From positions 102,501 through 166,500 of the forward strand of contig CACWSO010000004.1 of NCBI GenBank assembly GCA_902763505.1: 64,000 nucleotides of DNA. Direction: 5' to 3'. This DNA comes from an uncultured Eubacteriales bacterium (lineage in GTDB: Bacteria; Bacillota; Clostridia; Peptostreptococcales; Anaerovoracaceae). The position numbers and the translations under genes were made by a program. Positions 1 to 9,171 of the stretch are shown piece after piece (positions within the stretch are counted from its first letter, which is position 1; each line of letters begins with the position of its first letter). The notes beneath the pieces were generated by a model, which saw only the letters and a program-made list of their open reading frames with translations, was not told the DNA's origin and did not search any database.

Positions 1-196
1 CGTCCTCTGTGACGTACACCTCTCCATGCTGGAAGGGGCTCATGGTCCCCGGGTCAACATTGATGTACGGGTCCAGTTTCTGCGCGATCACCTTCAGACC
101 GCGGGCTTTCAGAAGCCGGCCCAGTGAGGCAGCTGTGATGCCTTTGCCCAGTCCCGAAACGACTCCTCCTGTTACGAAGATATACTTTTTATCCAA
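1..196 (-). CDS. pyrG: CTP synthase, N-terminal part (runs off window)
   Basis: CTP synthase makes CTP from UTP, ATP and glutamine in the cytoplasm. Only the first 65 or so residues are in the window; the rest lies to the left. They carry the family's N-terminal P-loop ([10 protein letters not shown]) followed by [23 protein letters not shown] and [10 protein letters not shown], all typical of the synthetase domain. The start is read as TTG at 196, because AGAGGTGAT lies 7 to 8 bases upstream and no ATG is available. It follows guaA by 49 bp in the same direction and is probably cotranscribed with it. Confidence 0.93.
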   Translation of the reverse strand, partial: MDKKYIFVTGGVVSGLGKGITAASLGRLLKARGLKVIAQKLDPYINVDPGTMSPFQHGEVYVTED

Positions 197-245
197 TTCA
201 GATCACCTCTTTTCAGATTCATATTCTGATGATTATTTAACGTAT

Positions 246-1799
246 TTATTCCATTTCCACCGTGCCCGGCGGCTTGCTGGTCAGATCGTAGAACACCCGG
301 TTCACATGATCCACTTCGTTGACGATCCTCGTCATGGCGCGCTGCAGCACGTCCCACGGGATCTCAGCAGCCTCCGCTGTCATGAAGTCTGAGGTCGTAA
401 CAGCCCTCAGCGCAATGGCGTAATCGTAGGTTCTGAAATCTCCCATGACGCCGACTGTCTGCATGTTGGTCAGGGCAGCGAAATACTGGTTCGGCTCTTT
501 CATCCTGCCTTCTGCGACAGCCTTCGCGATCTCCTCACGGTAGATCGCATCCGCATCCTGTACGATGCGGCACTTTTCCGCCGTGACCTCGCCGATGATG
601 CGCACGCCCAGTCCCGGCCCGGGAAAGGGCTGACGGCTGACGATCTCCTCAGGGAGCCCCAGTTCACGCCCGAGCTGCCGCACTTCATCCTTGAACAACA
701 GCCGCAGTGGCTCGATGATCTCCCGGAAGTCCACATAGTCCGGCAGACCGCCCACATTGTGGTGGGACTTGATCACGGCCGACTTGCCCAGTCCACTCTC
801 GATCACGTCCGGATAGATCGTTCCCTGCGCCAGATAATCGACGGCGCCGATCTTCTTCGCCTCTTCCTCGAAGACGCGGATGAACTCCTCGCCGATGATT
901 TTGCGTTTATCCTCGGGAGCTACAGCTCCGGCCAGTCTCTGATAGAATCGTTTCGCCGCGTCGACCTTCACGAAATCGAGATCGAAGAGCCCGCCTTCGC
1001 CGAATACTGCAGCGACTTCCGCCGACTCATCCTTCCGCAACAGCCCGTGATCCACAAAGACACAGGTAAGCTGCGGACCGATCGCTTTCGCCAGCAGCGC
1101 CGCGACGACGGAGGAATCGACGCCGCCGGACAGCGCCAGCAGGACTTTGCCTGTTCCGATTTTTTCACGCAAAGCCTTTATCTGCGTTTCTGCGAAGGAC
1201 TCCATCTTCCAGTCCTGCGCACACCCGCAGATGTCCAATACGAAGGTTCTGAGAAACTCGAATCCGTGCGCAGTATGCTCGACCTCCGGATGAAACTGCA
1301 CTGCGTAGAACCGTCTCTGCCGGTCTTCCATCCCGGCCACCGGGCAGTCTTCCGTGTGGGCCGTAATCACAAAGCCTTCCGGCGGTCTGCTGATATAATC
1401 TGTATGGCTCATCCAGCACACGTTGACATCGTCGGCCGTGCGCAGCAGGCCTTCGCGATCATCGATCGTGACTTCCGTTCTGCCGTATTCGCTCGTCGGC
1501 GCGGAGTTGATTTCTCCGCCCAGGCGGTAAGCCATCAACTGCGCACCGTAACAGATCCCCAGGATCGGAATGCCGAGACGAAAGATCTCTTCGTCAACCG
1601 TCGGTGCATTTTCGCCGTAGGCGCTCTGAGGACCGCCGGTAAAGATGATCCCCTTCGGATCGATCGCGCGGATCTTTTCAATGCCAATGTTGTCATGGTT
1701 ATACAGTTCGGAGAACACGCAGCACTCCCGCACCCTCCGCGCGATCAGCTGATCGTACTGTCCTCCGAAGTCAATGATCAGGATTCTATTATTTGCCAT
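246..1799 (-). CDS. guaA: GMP synthase (glutamine-hydrolysing)
   Basis: Converts XMP to GMP using glutamine and ATP, the last step of guanine nucleotide synthesis. At 517 residues it is full length. The class I amidotransferase domain shows the nucleophile motif GICYGAQ near residue 83 and FHPEVEHT near 170. The ATP-pyrophosphatase domain has the PP-loop [10 protein letters not shown] near 222, followed by the C-terminal dimerisation domain. The start lies 3 bp after the LysR stop (TAAAGGATG), so translation is probably coupled. Oddity: the protein ends [10 protein letters not shown], whereas many GuaA proteins end in IEWE; those last codons are a known integration target for islands, and the same codons occur at the att copies at 6391 and 18705. 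Confidence 0.97.
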   Translation of the reverse strand: MANNRILIIDFGGQYDQLIARRVRECCVFSELYNHDNIGIEKIRAIDPKGIIFTGGPQSAYGENAPTVDEEIFRLGIPILGICYGAQLMAYRLGGEINSAPTSEYGRTEVTIDDREGLLRTADDVNVCWMSHTDYISRPPEGFVITAHTEDCPVAGMEDRQRRFYAVQFHPEVEHTAHGFEFLRTFVLDICGCAQDWKMESFAETQIKALREKIGTGKVLLALSGGVDSSVVAALLAKAIGPQLTCVFVDHGLLRKDESAEVAAVFGEGGLFDLDFVKVDAAKRFYQRLAGAVAPEDKRKIIGEEFIRVFEEEAKKIGAVDYLAQGTIYPDVIESGLGKSAVIKSHHNVGGLPDYVDFREIIEPLRLLFKDEVRQLGRELGLPEEIVSRQPFPGPGLGVRIIGEVTAEKCRIVQDADAIYREEIAKAVAEGRMKEPNQYFAALTNMQTVGVMGDFRTYDYAIALRAVTTSDFMTAEAAEIPWDVLQRAMTRIVNEVDHVNRVFYDLTSKPPGTVEME

Positions 1800-1802
1800 C
1801 CT

Positions 1803-2696
1803 TTACTCTTTCCTCTGCCTCTCCACTTCTTCTTTCACAAAGTCGATAAACTTCTCCTCGATGGACGGAAGCGGTCTGCCTTTGCGCCACACGAAGAGAT
1901 ATTCCAGCGTTTTATCTTTTCCTGAGATCTCCTTGAAGACCAGGGAATCGTTGGGGATATTCGCCGTTCTCGGGAAAATACTGATCCCGACCTGCCGTCG
2001 CGCAAGGGCTGCCGCGTCGAGATAGCTGTCCATTTCGCAGACGATCTTCGGCTCCGCGCCTGTCTTCCTGAACCATCTGTGGATGGTCTCGATCGTCGCT
2101 TTCCTGCTCGGCACGATGAGATTCTCTCCGACCAGATCAGAGATTTTGATCGTCTTGCCTTCCTTCCGGGCCAACGGGTGATCTTTGCTCATCAAGGCGG
2201 CCAGTTTTTCCTTGCCGACGGAGAAACTGTGCAGCAGCGAGTTGTCGCACGGCGAGGTGATAACGGCCAGACTGATGATGCCGCTTCTCAGTTTCTCAAG
2301 CAGATCGTCGGTGCTCCCGTCGAGGATCCTGAACCGGATGTGCGGGTACCTTTCGATGAAACCGGAGCACCATTCCGCCGCGATATCCGGCGCGATACCC
2401 TCTACAAGACCGATGGAAATGGTTCCGCGCATGCCATCGCTGAGGGACAGGATCTCCGTCTTCGTCTTTTCGACCATTCTGAGGATCTCCTTCGCCCGCC
2501 GGTACAGAAGTTCGCCTGACTCCGTCAGATCCAGCTGCCGCTTCCCTCTGATAAACAGTTCTGTATTCAATTCGAGTTCCAGTTTTTTGATCTGTGCGCT
2601 GAGCGGCGGCTGGCTCATATGCAGCTTTTCGGCTGCCTTTGTGATGTTCAGCTCTTCCGCTACCACAACGAAGTACTGCAGGGTTCTCAGATCCAT
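1803..2696 (-). CDS. LysR-family transcriptional regulator
   Basis: A 297-residue LysR-type regulator. The N-terminal winged helix-turn-helix (MDLRTLQYFVVVAEELNITKAAEKLHMSQPPLSAQI, residues 1-36) is followed by the usual linker helix and a periplasmic-binding-like effector domain. A strong AGGAGG lies just upstream of the ATG. It sits between purB (18 bp upstream) and guaA (3 bp downstream) in the same direction, so it appears to be transcribed inside the purine operon rather than divergently, the more usual LysR arrangement. Its effector and targets cannot be read from sequence; control of purine genes is only an inference from position. Confidence 0.93.
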   Translation of the reverse strand: MDLRTLQYFVVVAEELNITKAAEKLHMSQPPLSAQIKKLELELNTELFIRGKRQLDLTESGELLYRRAKEILRMVEKTKTEILSLSDGMRGTISIGLVEGIAPDIAAEWCSGFIERYPHIRFRILDGSTDDLLEKLRSGIISLAVITSPCDNSLLHSFSVGKEKLAALMSKDHPLARKEGKTIKISDLVGENLIVPSRKATIETIHRWFRKTGAEPKIVCEMDSYLDAAALARRQVGISIFPRTANIPNDSLVFKEISGKDKTLEYLFVWRKGRPLPSIEEKFIDFVKEEVERQRKE

Positions 2697-2714
2697 AGCT
2701 CCTCCTGTATCTCG

Positions 2715-4130
2715 TTATATCTCTATCTCTTCAGATGACTGCCCGGCACCGCTGAGCAACGGCCGCACTGTTTCGAGGAATGTGTCGACCTGCTGTGCGC
2801 ACCGGCCTGTGTATTTCTCCGGCGCCAGGATCTCCTGCAGATCCTTTTCTTCCAGACAGAATGCTTCTTCTCCGGCAAGGCGCTCCAGCAGATCGCACTC
2901 ACCGCCTTCCTTCATCCGGGTCGTCGCCTCCATGGAACATCTGCGGATGATCTCGTGGAGCTGCTGTCTGTCGCCGCCGTTTTTCACGCCTTCCATAAGC
3001 AGATTCTCTGTCGCCATGAACGGCAGATACTCGCGGACGGTCTTCTCGATGATCTTCTCATTCACATGCAATCCGTCTGTCACATTCCGGGCAAGACGCA
3101 GGATCGCGTCGGCGCACAGGAAGCCTTCCGGCATGGAGATCCGCCGGTTCGCGGAATCATCCAAGGTCCGTTCCATCCATTGGACGGACGCCGTCATCGG
3201 CGCGTTCATCGCATCCGCAATCAGATACCTCGCCAGTGAACAGATCCGCTCGCTGCGCATCGGGTTGCGTTTGTACGCCATTGCAGAGGATCCGATCTGC
3301 GTCTTTTCGAATGGCTCTTCGACCTGCCGGTCGTGCTGCATCAGCCGGATGTCGTTCGCCATGCGGTACGCGCTCTGGGCCACAGATGACAGTGCGTTCA
3401 GGATGCGGCTGTCTACTTTGCGCGGGTAGGTCTGTCCGCAGACGCTGAAGCACTCGCTGAACCCGAAGGTCTCCGCGAGATCCCGATTCATCGCATCGAT
3501 CTTTTCCGTATTGCCTTCAAACAGTTCCACGAAGCTCGCTTCGGTGCCGGTCGTACCGCGGCATCCGAGGAACTTGATATTACGCAATGCAAAATCTATC
3601 TCTTCCAGATCGGAAAGATAGTCCTGCATCCAAAGCGTCGCCCGCTTGCCGACTGTTACAAGCTGGGCAGGCTGATAGTGGGTATAGCCCAGCGTCGGAG
3701 TATCTTTGTACTCTTCCGCGAAGTGAGCCAGATTCGAAAGCACTCCCAGCAGCTGTCCGCGGATATACTGAAGCGCGTCCCGATAGATGATCAGGTCCGC
3801 GTTGTCCGTGACGTAACAGCTGGTCGCGCCGAGATGGATGATCCCCGCCGCAGAAGGTGCTGCCTTGCCGTAAGCATAGACGTGAGCCATGACATCATGG
3901 CGGACTTCCTTTTCCCTTTCACGGACGCAGTCGTAATCGATGTCTGAAATGTGCGCCTCCAGGTCCGCGACCTGTTCTTCTGTGATGGGAAGCCCCTGCT
4001 TCATCTCTTCGCGGGCCAATGCGGTCCACAGTCTGCGCCATGTCTGATACCTGGTATCAGACGAAAACAGCTGCAGCATATACTTTGATGCATAACGTGA
4101 AGAAAGGGGTGATTCATATCTGTCTGTCAT
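2715..4130 (-). CDS. purB: Adenylosuccinate lyase
   Basis: Cleaves SAICAR to AICAR and adenylosuccinate to AMP in purine synthesis. The 471-residue product has the fumarase/aspartase-superfamily signature GSSAMAYKRNPM and upstream segments (HLGATSCYVTDNAD, TLGYTHYQPAQ) typical of PurB. The open frame extends a further 104 codons upstream, but that part overlaps purA in another frame and has no PurB character. The ATG at 4130, preceded by GGAGACC, gives the family's normal N-terminus (MTDRYESPLSSRYAS). It follows purA by 14 bp. Confidence 0.97.
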   Translation of the reverse strand: MTDRYESPLSSRYASKYMLQLFSSDTRYQTWRRLWTALAREEMKQGLPITEEQVADLEAHISDIDYDCVREREKEVRHDVMAHVYAYGKAAPSAAGIIHLGATSCYVTDNADLIIYRDALQYIRGQLLGVLSNLAHFAEEYKDTPTLGYTHYQPAQLVTVGKRATLWMQDYLSDLEEIDFALRNIKFLGCRGTTGTEASFVELFEGNTEKIDAMNRDLAETFGFSECFSVCGQTYPRKVDSRILNALSSVAQSAYRMANDIRLMQHDRQVEEPFEKTQIGSSAMAYKRNPMRSERICSLARYLIADAMNAPMTASVQWMERTLDDSANRRISMPEGFLCADAILRLARNVTDGLHVNEKIIEKTVREYLPFMATENLLMEGVKNGGDRQQLHEIIRRCSMEATTRMKEGGECDLLERLAGEEAFCLEEKDLQEILAPEKYTGRCAQQVDTFLETVRPLLSGAGQSSEEIEI

Positions 4131-4144
4131 ATTGATGGTCTCCT

Positions 4145-5419
4145 CTATCTGATAATAATACTGTCGCGCTCCGGACCGACCGATAGATACTTGACGCGAC
4201 ATCCGGTCTGTCCTTCGATGAACTCGATATAAGCGCGCGCCTCTTCCGGGAGATCCTCCCATCTGCGCACGCCGGAAATATCGCAGTTCCATCCCTGCAT
4301 CCATTCTATCACAGGTTCCGCCCCGCCGAGTTCTGAAGGAAACGGAAAATGGTCTATTTCTTTCCCACCTGCCAGATAACGGGTGCATACCGGTATCTGC
4401 TGCATATATCCGAGCACATCCAGCTTTGTGATCGCCAGACATGTCGCGTTTTGAAGCTCCACACCGTATCTGGTCGCAACAAGATCGATTGGACCGACAC
4501 GGCGAGGCCGTCCTGTCTTTGCTCCGTATTCGGCACCGGCTTCGCGGAGCCGGTCTGCCTCTTCTCCAAACATCTCACATACGAAGGGCCCTTCCCCGAC
4601 GCATGTGGAATACGCCTTTACAACGCCCACGGTCTCAGAAAGACTGACCGACGGCATCCCTGATCCAATGGGTGCGTACGCCGCGAGCGTATTGGAAGAT
4701 GTCGTATAAGGATATATGCCGTAATCAAGATCCCGCAAAGCGCCAAGCTGTGCTTCGAACAGAATGCTTTTGTCCTGCTGCTGCGCCTGCTGCAGATATG
4801 CATGTGTATCGCAGACATATGGTTTGATCGGCTCGCAGCAATCCCGGATCCAATCCTCCAGCATTTCCATCGTATACGGCTGCGCCCCGTACACCTTCGT
4901 CAGGATCAGATTCTTCCACTCCAGAATATCCTGCAGATGCGCACGCAGTTTTTCCGGATGAAACAACTCACCGGCCATGAGTGTTTTTTTCTGATATTTG
5001 TCGGAATAGAAGGGCGCGATGCCCTGCTTGGTCGACCCGTATTGTTTGTCCGCGAGGCGCGCCTCCTCCAGCGCGTCCAGATCCCTATGCCACGGCATCA
5101 GCAAGGATGCCCGGTCGCTGATTTTCAAATTGTCCGGCGTGACTGCCACGCCTTCCGCCGCGACATACTGTATCTCTTTCCAAAGATTATCGGGATCGAC
5201 TGCTACGCCGTTTCCGAGGATATTGACGACGCCTTCCCTGAAGATACCGGACGGAAGCAGATGCAGCGCAAACTTTCCTTTCTCATTGATCACGGTATGC
5301 CCCGCGTTTCCCCCGCCTTGATAGCGGATCACGATGTCGTACTGTTCTGTCAGAAGATCGACCATCCTGCCTTTGCCTTCATCGCCCCAGTTGATACCTA
5401 CTACTGCACAAGTTTTCAT
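4145..5419 (-). CDS. purA: Adenylosuccinate synthetase
   Basis: Joins IMP and aspartate using GTP, the first committed step to AMP. The 424-residue protein begins with the family's P-loop region (VVGINWGDEGKGRMVDLL, residues 6-23), then GGGNAGHTV, and later the GTP/aspartate loop region (ARYGVELQNAT-like, KLDVL). Length and order of motifs are normal. It lies 18 bp downstream of purC and 14 bp upstream of purB, so the three genes form one transcription unit. Confidence 0.97.
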   Translation of the reverse strand: MKTCAVVGINWGDEGKGRMVDLLTEQYDIVIRYQGGGNAGHTVINEKGKFALHLLPSGIFREGVVNILGNGVAVDPDNLWKEIQYVAAEGVAVTPDNLKISDRASLLMPWHRDLDALEEARLADKQYGSTKQGIAPFYSDKYQKKTLMAGELFHPEKLRAHLQDILEWKNLILTKVYGAQPYTMEMLEDWIRDCCEPIKPYVCDTHAYLQQAQQQDKSILFEAQLGALRDLDYGIYPYTTSSNTLAAYAPIGSGMPSVSLSETVGVVKAYSTCVGEGPFVCEMFGEEADRLREAGAEYGAKTGRPRRVGPIDLVATRYGVELQNATCLAITKLDVLGYMQQIPVCTRYLAGGKEIDHFPFPSELGGAEPVIEWMQGWNCDISGVRRWEDLPEEARAYIEFIEGQTGCRVKYLSVGPERDSIIIR

Positions 5420-5437
5420 ATAGCATAAACCCCTTTG

Positions 5438-6163
5438 TTACTTCTGCTGTTCCATGTACTGTTCCAGCCGTCCCATGATCGTCCGATACGCGTCTTCCAC
5501 GCCGCCCAGATCACGGCGGAACCGGTCTTTATCGAGTTTCTCTTTTGTAGCGCTGTCCCAGAGACGGCATGTGTCCGGGCTGATCTCATCGGCAAGCACA
5601 ATCGTCCCATCCGCCAGCCGTCCGAATTCCAGTTTGAAGTCGACGAGTGTTACGCCGCATTCGCTCCAGAGTTTCTGCAGTTCCCGGTTCACTGTCAGTG
5701 CGTACTCTTTGATCTGTTTGATCTCGCCAGCCGTTGCAAGTTTCAGTGCGATCGCATGGTCGTCGTTGATCAGCGGATCGCCGAGGTCATCGTTCTTGTA
5801 GGAAAACTCCACGGTCGGCGCATCAAACACGATGCCCTCCTCCACGCCGTAGCGTTTTGCAAAGGACCCCGCCGAGATATTTCTGACGATGACTTCCAAA
5901 GGCACGATTGCCACCTTCTTCACGATCGTGTCCCTGTCATTGAGCTCTTCCACGAAATGGGTCGCGACGCCCTTCGTCTGCAGATAACGCATCAGAATGT
6001 TCGACATTCTGTTGTTGATGACGCCCTTTCCTTCGATTGTTCCGCGCTTGGCACCGTTGAAGGCGGTCGCATCATCTTTATAAGATACGATCAGCAGTTC
6101 CGGATCGTCCGTCGCATATACTTTTTTCGCTTTTCCTTCATATAATTGTTCTCTTTGCTTCAT
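5438..6163 (-). CDS. purC: SAICAR synthase (phosphoribosylaminoimidazole-succinocarboxamide synthase)
   Basis: Condenses CAIR with aspartate in purine synthesis. At 241 residues it is the standard short bacterial form, starting [12 protein letters not shown] with later motifs [21 protein letters not shown] and [25 protein letters not shown] that are diagnostic of PurC. ATG at 6163 is preceded by TACGGAGG at good spacing. It is the first gene of the purine block seen here; the mobile region begins about 230 bp upstream, so any further upstream purine genes have been separated from it. Confidence 0.97.
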   Translation of the reverse strand: MKQREQLYEGKAKKVYATDDPELLIVSYKDDATAFNGAKRGTIEGKGVINNRMSNILMRYLQTKGVATHFVEELNDRDTIVKKVAIVPLEVIVRNISAGSFAKRYGVEEGIVFDAPTVEFSYKNDDLGDPLINDDHAIALKLATAGEIKQIKEYALTVNRELQKLWSECGVTLVDFKLEFGRLADGTIVLADEISPDTCRLWDSATKEKLDKDRFRRDLGGVEDAYRTIMGRLEQYMEQQK

Positions 6164-6201
6164 AGCACTGTGCCTCCGTATCTTAATCCATCACAATACA
6201 A

Positions 6202-6226
6202 AAATAGCCCTCTTTGAGAGCTATTT
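6202..6226 (-). terminator. Hairpin with U-run in the purC leader (terminator or attenuator)
   Basis: On the minus strand AAATAGC-TCTC-AAA-GAGG-GCTATTT folds as an 11-bp stem (one G-U pair) with a 3-nt loop, followed by TTTTTG. It lies about 40 nt before the purC start. It could end read-through from the element upstream or act as an attenuator of purine genes. I see no purine riboswitch aptamer next to it. Confidence 0.65.
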
Positions 6227-6351
6227 CCAATACATATCATATTGCGGTTATCATATTTTTTTCGTATGGTTATATGGATTGAAATAGAATACAGAGTGGA
6301 ATTGTTCATTCTTTTGTTCAAGTTTTGCTCACGAAACATCAAAAAATAACG

Positions 6352-6376
6352 AAACCCCTTGCGCCGCAAGGGGTTT
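6352..6376 (-). terminator. Intrinsic terminator next to the left att copy
   Basis: AAACCCCTTGCG and CGCAAGGGGTTT form a near-perfect stem, followed on the minus strand by CGTTATTTTTTG. It lies 14 bp beyond the Glu-Trp-Glu-stop codons at 6391-6402, so it looks like the original terminator of the gene whose 3' end became the integration site. Confidence 0.8.
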
Positions 6377-6390
6377 GCTGATTCTATGGA

Positions 6391-6402
6391 TTATTCCCAC
6401 TC
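6391..6402. repeat. Left att core (direct repeat of 18705-18716)
   Basis: TTATTCCCACTC occurs here and at 18705-18716 in the same orientation, about 12.3 kb apart. On the minus strand it reads GAG TGG GAA TAA (Glu-Trp-Glu-stop), preceded here by an Asn-Ile-Ile reading and a stop, so only a gene tail remains. Both copies are followed by a terminator 12 to 20 bp further on. This fits an att site derived from a gene end such as guaA. The core length is read by eye and could be longer in the true attB. Confidence 0.65.
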
Positions 6403-6509
6403 GATAATGTTGTTTTAGCTTCTACAATATCTCGTGGTTCATATTGCTTTTGAACCCCAATTATTATCCTTATTATATGGATTGTAATACTTTTCTGGTG
6501 CTTCTGAGG

Positions 6510-6830
6510 TCAAAATGTGGTCACTTGATTGTGGAGACTCGATACATCGCATCGAGTAATTCGATCGCCGAATTCACTTACGGTAAAATGTTTGGCAGAT
6601 GAAGCATATTGCGGATAGACGCACTCATTAAAGGAATCTATAAGACGTTTTACATCTCCCGGATCTTCAATATCGTACCCGCAATCGAACCAGCGGTTTC
6701 GTTCACGTTCCCTTTCCTCCTCATATTCCGTGAGAGCTATTTTATATTCTTCGTCACTATCAAATTCCTCACGTTCTGGTTTTTCGTAATCATCTTGCAA
6801 ATATTCTGTGTTGTTCTCGCAAGCATGCAT
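6510..6830 (-). CDS. Hypothetical acidic protein downstream of HicA
   Basis: A 106-residue open frame whose only methionine start overlaps the hicA 3' end by 41 bp in another frame. Residues 13-55 are strongly acidic and glutamate-rich (EEFDSDEEYKIALTEYEEE), likely helical. I do not recognise the family. Codon choice is plausible for coding, but no ribosome binding site stands out, so it may be a remnant whose true start has been lost. It lies between hicA and the left att core and would be the last gene of that transcript. Confidence 0.4.
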   Translation of the reverse strand: MHACENNTEYLQDDYEKPEREEFDSDEEYKIALTEYEEERERERNRWFDCGYDIEDPGDVKRLIDSFNECVYPQYASSAKHFTVSEFGDRITRCDVSSLHNQVTTF

Positions 6831-6984
6831 TGGCGGTGTGCCTCGATCTTATTGTGGAGTCAACAGGTACATTTCTGTTCGTTATCGGACTGTACCAGAT
6901 ATCATGGTCCCCCTTTCCGTGTCGAACAAAATAGCAACCGTGCATCCGAAGTTGATCGCGAACCTTTTTTTCATAGGTTGCCAT
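6790..6984 (-). CDS. hicA: HicA-like mRNA interferase toxin
   Basis: A 64-residue HicA-family toxin with a double-stranded-RNA-binding-like fold; family members cleave mRNA. The characteristic catalytic-His segment is visible (YFVRHGKGDHDIWYSP, residues 18-33), then the conserved KSRHTANA-like motif as RSRHTANA. The last dozen residues (CLREQHRIFAR) depart from the usual KQAGI ending. Its ATG overlaps the stop of the upstream antitoxin gene (TAATG), which is typical of coupled HicBA pairs in this order. Confidence 0.85.
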   Translation of the reverse strand: MATYEKKVRDQLRMHGCYFVRHGKGDHDIWYSPITNRNVPVDSTIRSRHTANACLREQHRIFAR

Positions 6985-7220
6985 TATGCGTATGCCCTCC
7001 TAAACATCTCCGTATGATAACAGAACTCGTTACTTGTCGGGAGATTGTTTAGCGCAATCAACTCTTGGGCCGCAACTTGAACCCTTTCAATTAAGGCGTC
7101 AAAAGAACCGGATTCTAAAACAAGTCCGGGAATATCTTCGCTTGTTGCGATCCATACCTTTGCTTCGTTGTCCCATTCCACATTAACATCGTACGACATG
7201 AGTATATTTTCTCCTATCAT
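6984..7220 (-). CDS. hicB: HicB-like antitoxin (DUF1902-type)
   Basis: A 78-residue protein of the HicB/DUF1902 group: SYDVNVEWDNEAKVWIATSEDIPGLVLESGSFDALIERV matches the partial RNase-H-like HicB fold. It is expected to bind and neutralise HicA and probably to repress the pair. Two starts are possible: ATG at 7220 after GGAGGGGCCT, or ATG at 7199 after GGAG; the first is given. It lacks an obvious C-terminal DNA-binding extension, as usual in the short DUF1902 form. It overlaps hicA by one base. Confidence 0.8.
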   Translation of the reverse strand: MIGENILMSYDVNVEWDNEAKVWIATSEDIPGLVLESGSFDALIERVQVAAQELIALNNLPTSNEFCYHTEMFRRAYA

Positions 7221-7670
7221 AGGCCCCTCCTTTCTTAATTAATATCCAGTGCTAAACCATCTATTAAACAGGGAGGCTCTCGCGAGACGACCCTGTTGCA
7301 ACAGCTGACAGGGTCATCGCCCTTATAAGTAAATCTTGTTTAACTACCTACATTATAGCATTTTTTATACCGTTATCCCATCCCCGTTTATTTGATGGTA
7401 GATATTTAGTTTTCTTATTATATCCATGGGTTGCGGACTTGCCGCGTGCCCGGTCTGGCGGAACTTCTCTTCAAGATGCTTCTTGAAAGATTCCGTGCCT
7501 GTCATATTGAAATAATAAAAAACGATTGGATCCATTTTAAATAAGTGCCTCCGGTGCTTATTGCTTTTGCTGATGGCTGGAGATCTGCCTGATGATGGTC
7601 TCATCACCTTCCATAAGAATCACTTCACACTCTTGGATCCTGAAGGCTTTGACTCCGCCCTATAAAAAAA
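7221..7670. other. Intergenic stretch with palindromes, no convincing gene
   Basis: This 450-bp stretch holds several self-complementary words: TCTCGCGAGA and CTGTTGCAACAG, the latter nested in ACCCTGTTGCAACAGCTGACAGGGT-type pairing around 7284-7308. An 80-codon minus-strand frame at 7365-7607 has no recognisable domain and no good start, and is not called. Confidence 0.4.
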
Positions 7671-7698
7671 TGACAGATAATACGTGTACTACCTGTCA
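7671..7698 (-). terminator. Terminator after the OFA-type transporter; near-identical copy at 17148
   Basis: A 28-bp near-palindrome (TGACAG...CTGTCA) followed on the minus strand by TTTTTTTATA, about 110 bp after the transporter stop. It matches the sequence at 17148-17175 in 27 of 28 positions and in the same orientation. Confidence 0.8.
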
Positions 7699-7809
7699 TC
7701 AGAAAAATCATTTGTAATGATATGTCAAAATGCTACTGTCTCACTTTGAATATTACGGCCATACAAAGAGATAGGAAAACCAGTGCTGACCGTCAGCCAG
7801 TCATGGAGG

Positions 7810-9093
7810 CTAGAATTTTTTCTTTCCGAGTTCCTTGTTGAGTACCGGGATGGCAAGTAAGAACAATACGCCACAGACAATGGTAAATCCTATGCCCCAG
7901 GTCAAAAACTGATCTGCTGAATATCTTGTTGTGAACTGCGGTCCGATAACAGATCCTATCGACGCACCTGCCAGGAAGAATCCAAACAGTATGCCAAAGT
8001 ACTTTCCTCCGAAGGCGTCCATTACAAGTGTTGGCAACAATGCCTGTGATGCTCCGAACGCGAATGCAAATACAAGCAGCATGAGGAGAAATGCCCAAAA
8101 ATCATTACTGCCGCAGACAAAGAAGAGAATCAGAGCCGCACCAGTTCCAAGATAAAAGAAAGCCTGTGTTTTGGCCGGTCCAAGGTATTTATCTGAAACA
8201 AAACCCAGCACAAGCCCAGCGATGCCAAGGACAATTAGAAAGAGTGAATACGTCCAAGCTGCCTGCGATGCACTGCATCCAACTGCATCCTGTGTAAAAA
8301 GTATCGCATTACCCTGATAACCCGTCATGAAAGTTGCGCCGGCAATATTTCCAAGGAACAGAATCCAGAAACCTTTCATCATAAGAGCCTTCTTCCAATG
8401 TACAAACTCTTCTCCCTGTGCCGCATCTTCGCCGAGCACTTCAACTTCAGGCGGCGCCCAGCCGCGTGGTCTATAGTTAGCTGGCGCTTCAACGATAAGG
8501 AATCCGCAAACCATTACCAGCGCTCCATAAACAGCTCCCTGAAGTGCAATGCAATGCATAACGTCCATATGTCTGACAAGCCATTCCGACAGTGGAGATA
8601 TCATGGCGCTTCCTACTGTAATGCCTCCAATAACCAGACCCATAGAGAGGCCTCTAAGATCCGGGAACAGTTCGCCAACATTCGCAAGCTGTGCCACATA
8701 TACAACATACATGCAGAAAGAAGCCATGCAGCCAAACATGATAACGAACCACCATACATTTGCTACGAGCGTACTCAAAATAATAAATGCACCGAACGCC
8801 AGACCACCTGCTTTGAGCACCATTTTGTTGCCCCATTTTGCTTTCAGCGCACCACCGACAATGGAACCAGGCATACCTACAATCATCATAAACGTATATG
8901 CCAGAACGATTTGAGAAGGATCCCAGCCGTACTTCGTTGCCAAAGGCCCGATAAATACAGAAATGCAGTAAACAAATGCGGTTGCGCTGCCAACGAACAT
9001 CTGAAGAACGATGGTCACCCAGCGAAGTTTGTCTACTCGCCCTGTGTTCAGGGTGTTTTCGACAGTTTTTAAGTTGTTTTCCATTTCTTTCAC
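7810..9093 (-). CDS. MFS transporter, oxalate/formate antiporter-like
   Basis: A 427-residue, 12-segment major facilitator in the inner membrane. The motif NYRPRGW in the central loop matches the NYxPxGW-type signature of the oxalate:formate antiporter (OFA) family, and TM2-3 carry the MFS loop motif GGALKAKWGNK. OFA members move small carboxylates, but the substrate here is unknown. It is the last gene of a same-direction run with an amidohydrolase, a peptidase, MarR and a flavoenzyme, so it probably imports a substrate or exports a product of that pathway. Start ATG 9093; an ATG three codons later is also possible. AGAGGTG lies upstream. Confidence 0.9.
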   Translation of the reverse strand: MKEMENNLKTVENTLNTGRVDKLRWVTIVLQMFVGSATAFVYCISVFIGPLATKYGWDPSQIVLAYTFMMIVGMPGSIVGGALKAKWGNKMVLKAGGLAFGAFIILSTLVANVWWFVIMFGCMASFCMYVVYVAQLANVGELFPDLRGLSMGLVIGGITVGSAMISPLSEWLVRHMDVMHCIALQGAVYGALVMVCGFLIVEAPANYRPRGWAPPEVEVLGEDAAQGEEFVHWKKALMMKGFWILFLGNIAGATFMTGYQGNAILFTQDAVGCSASQAAWTYSLFLIVLGIAGLVLGFVSDKYLGPAKTQAFFYLGTGAALILFFVCGSNDFWAFLLMLLVFAFAFGASQALLPTLVMDAFGGKYFGILFGFFLAGASIGSVIGPQFTTRYSADQFLTWGIGFTIVCGVLFLLAIPVLNKELGKKKF

Positions 9094-9137
9094 CTCTTTC
9101 GATGATAATAACGATAAAACAATTAATACCTATATAC

Positions 9138-9161
9138 AATCAATCATTCCAATGATTGATT
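9138..9161. promoter_or_regulatory. Perfect 11-bp inverted repeat before the OFA-type transporter
   Basis: AATCAATCATT-CC-AATGATTGATT lies between the amidohydrolase stop and the transporter start. There is no U-run on either strand, so it is more likely a protein-binding site or an mRNA stem between cistrons than a terminator. Confidence 0.5.
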
Positions 9162-9171
9162 ATGACAAACA

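Noticed and set aside
759-1925. 388-codon plus-strand frame opposite guaA
   Set aside because: It is the mirror of the guaA coding strand; guaA carries all family motifs, so the opposite frame is a shadow.
6170-6350. Purine riboswitch before purC
   Set aside because: Only a hairpin with U-run is seen; the conserved aptamer loops and P1 pairing of purine riboswitches were not found.
7365-7607. 80-codon minus-strand frame
   Set aside because: No ribosome binding site at its starts and no known family; it could be a remnant (MDPIVFYYFNMTGTESF has some protein character), but support is too weak.
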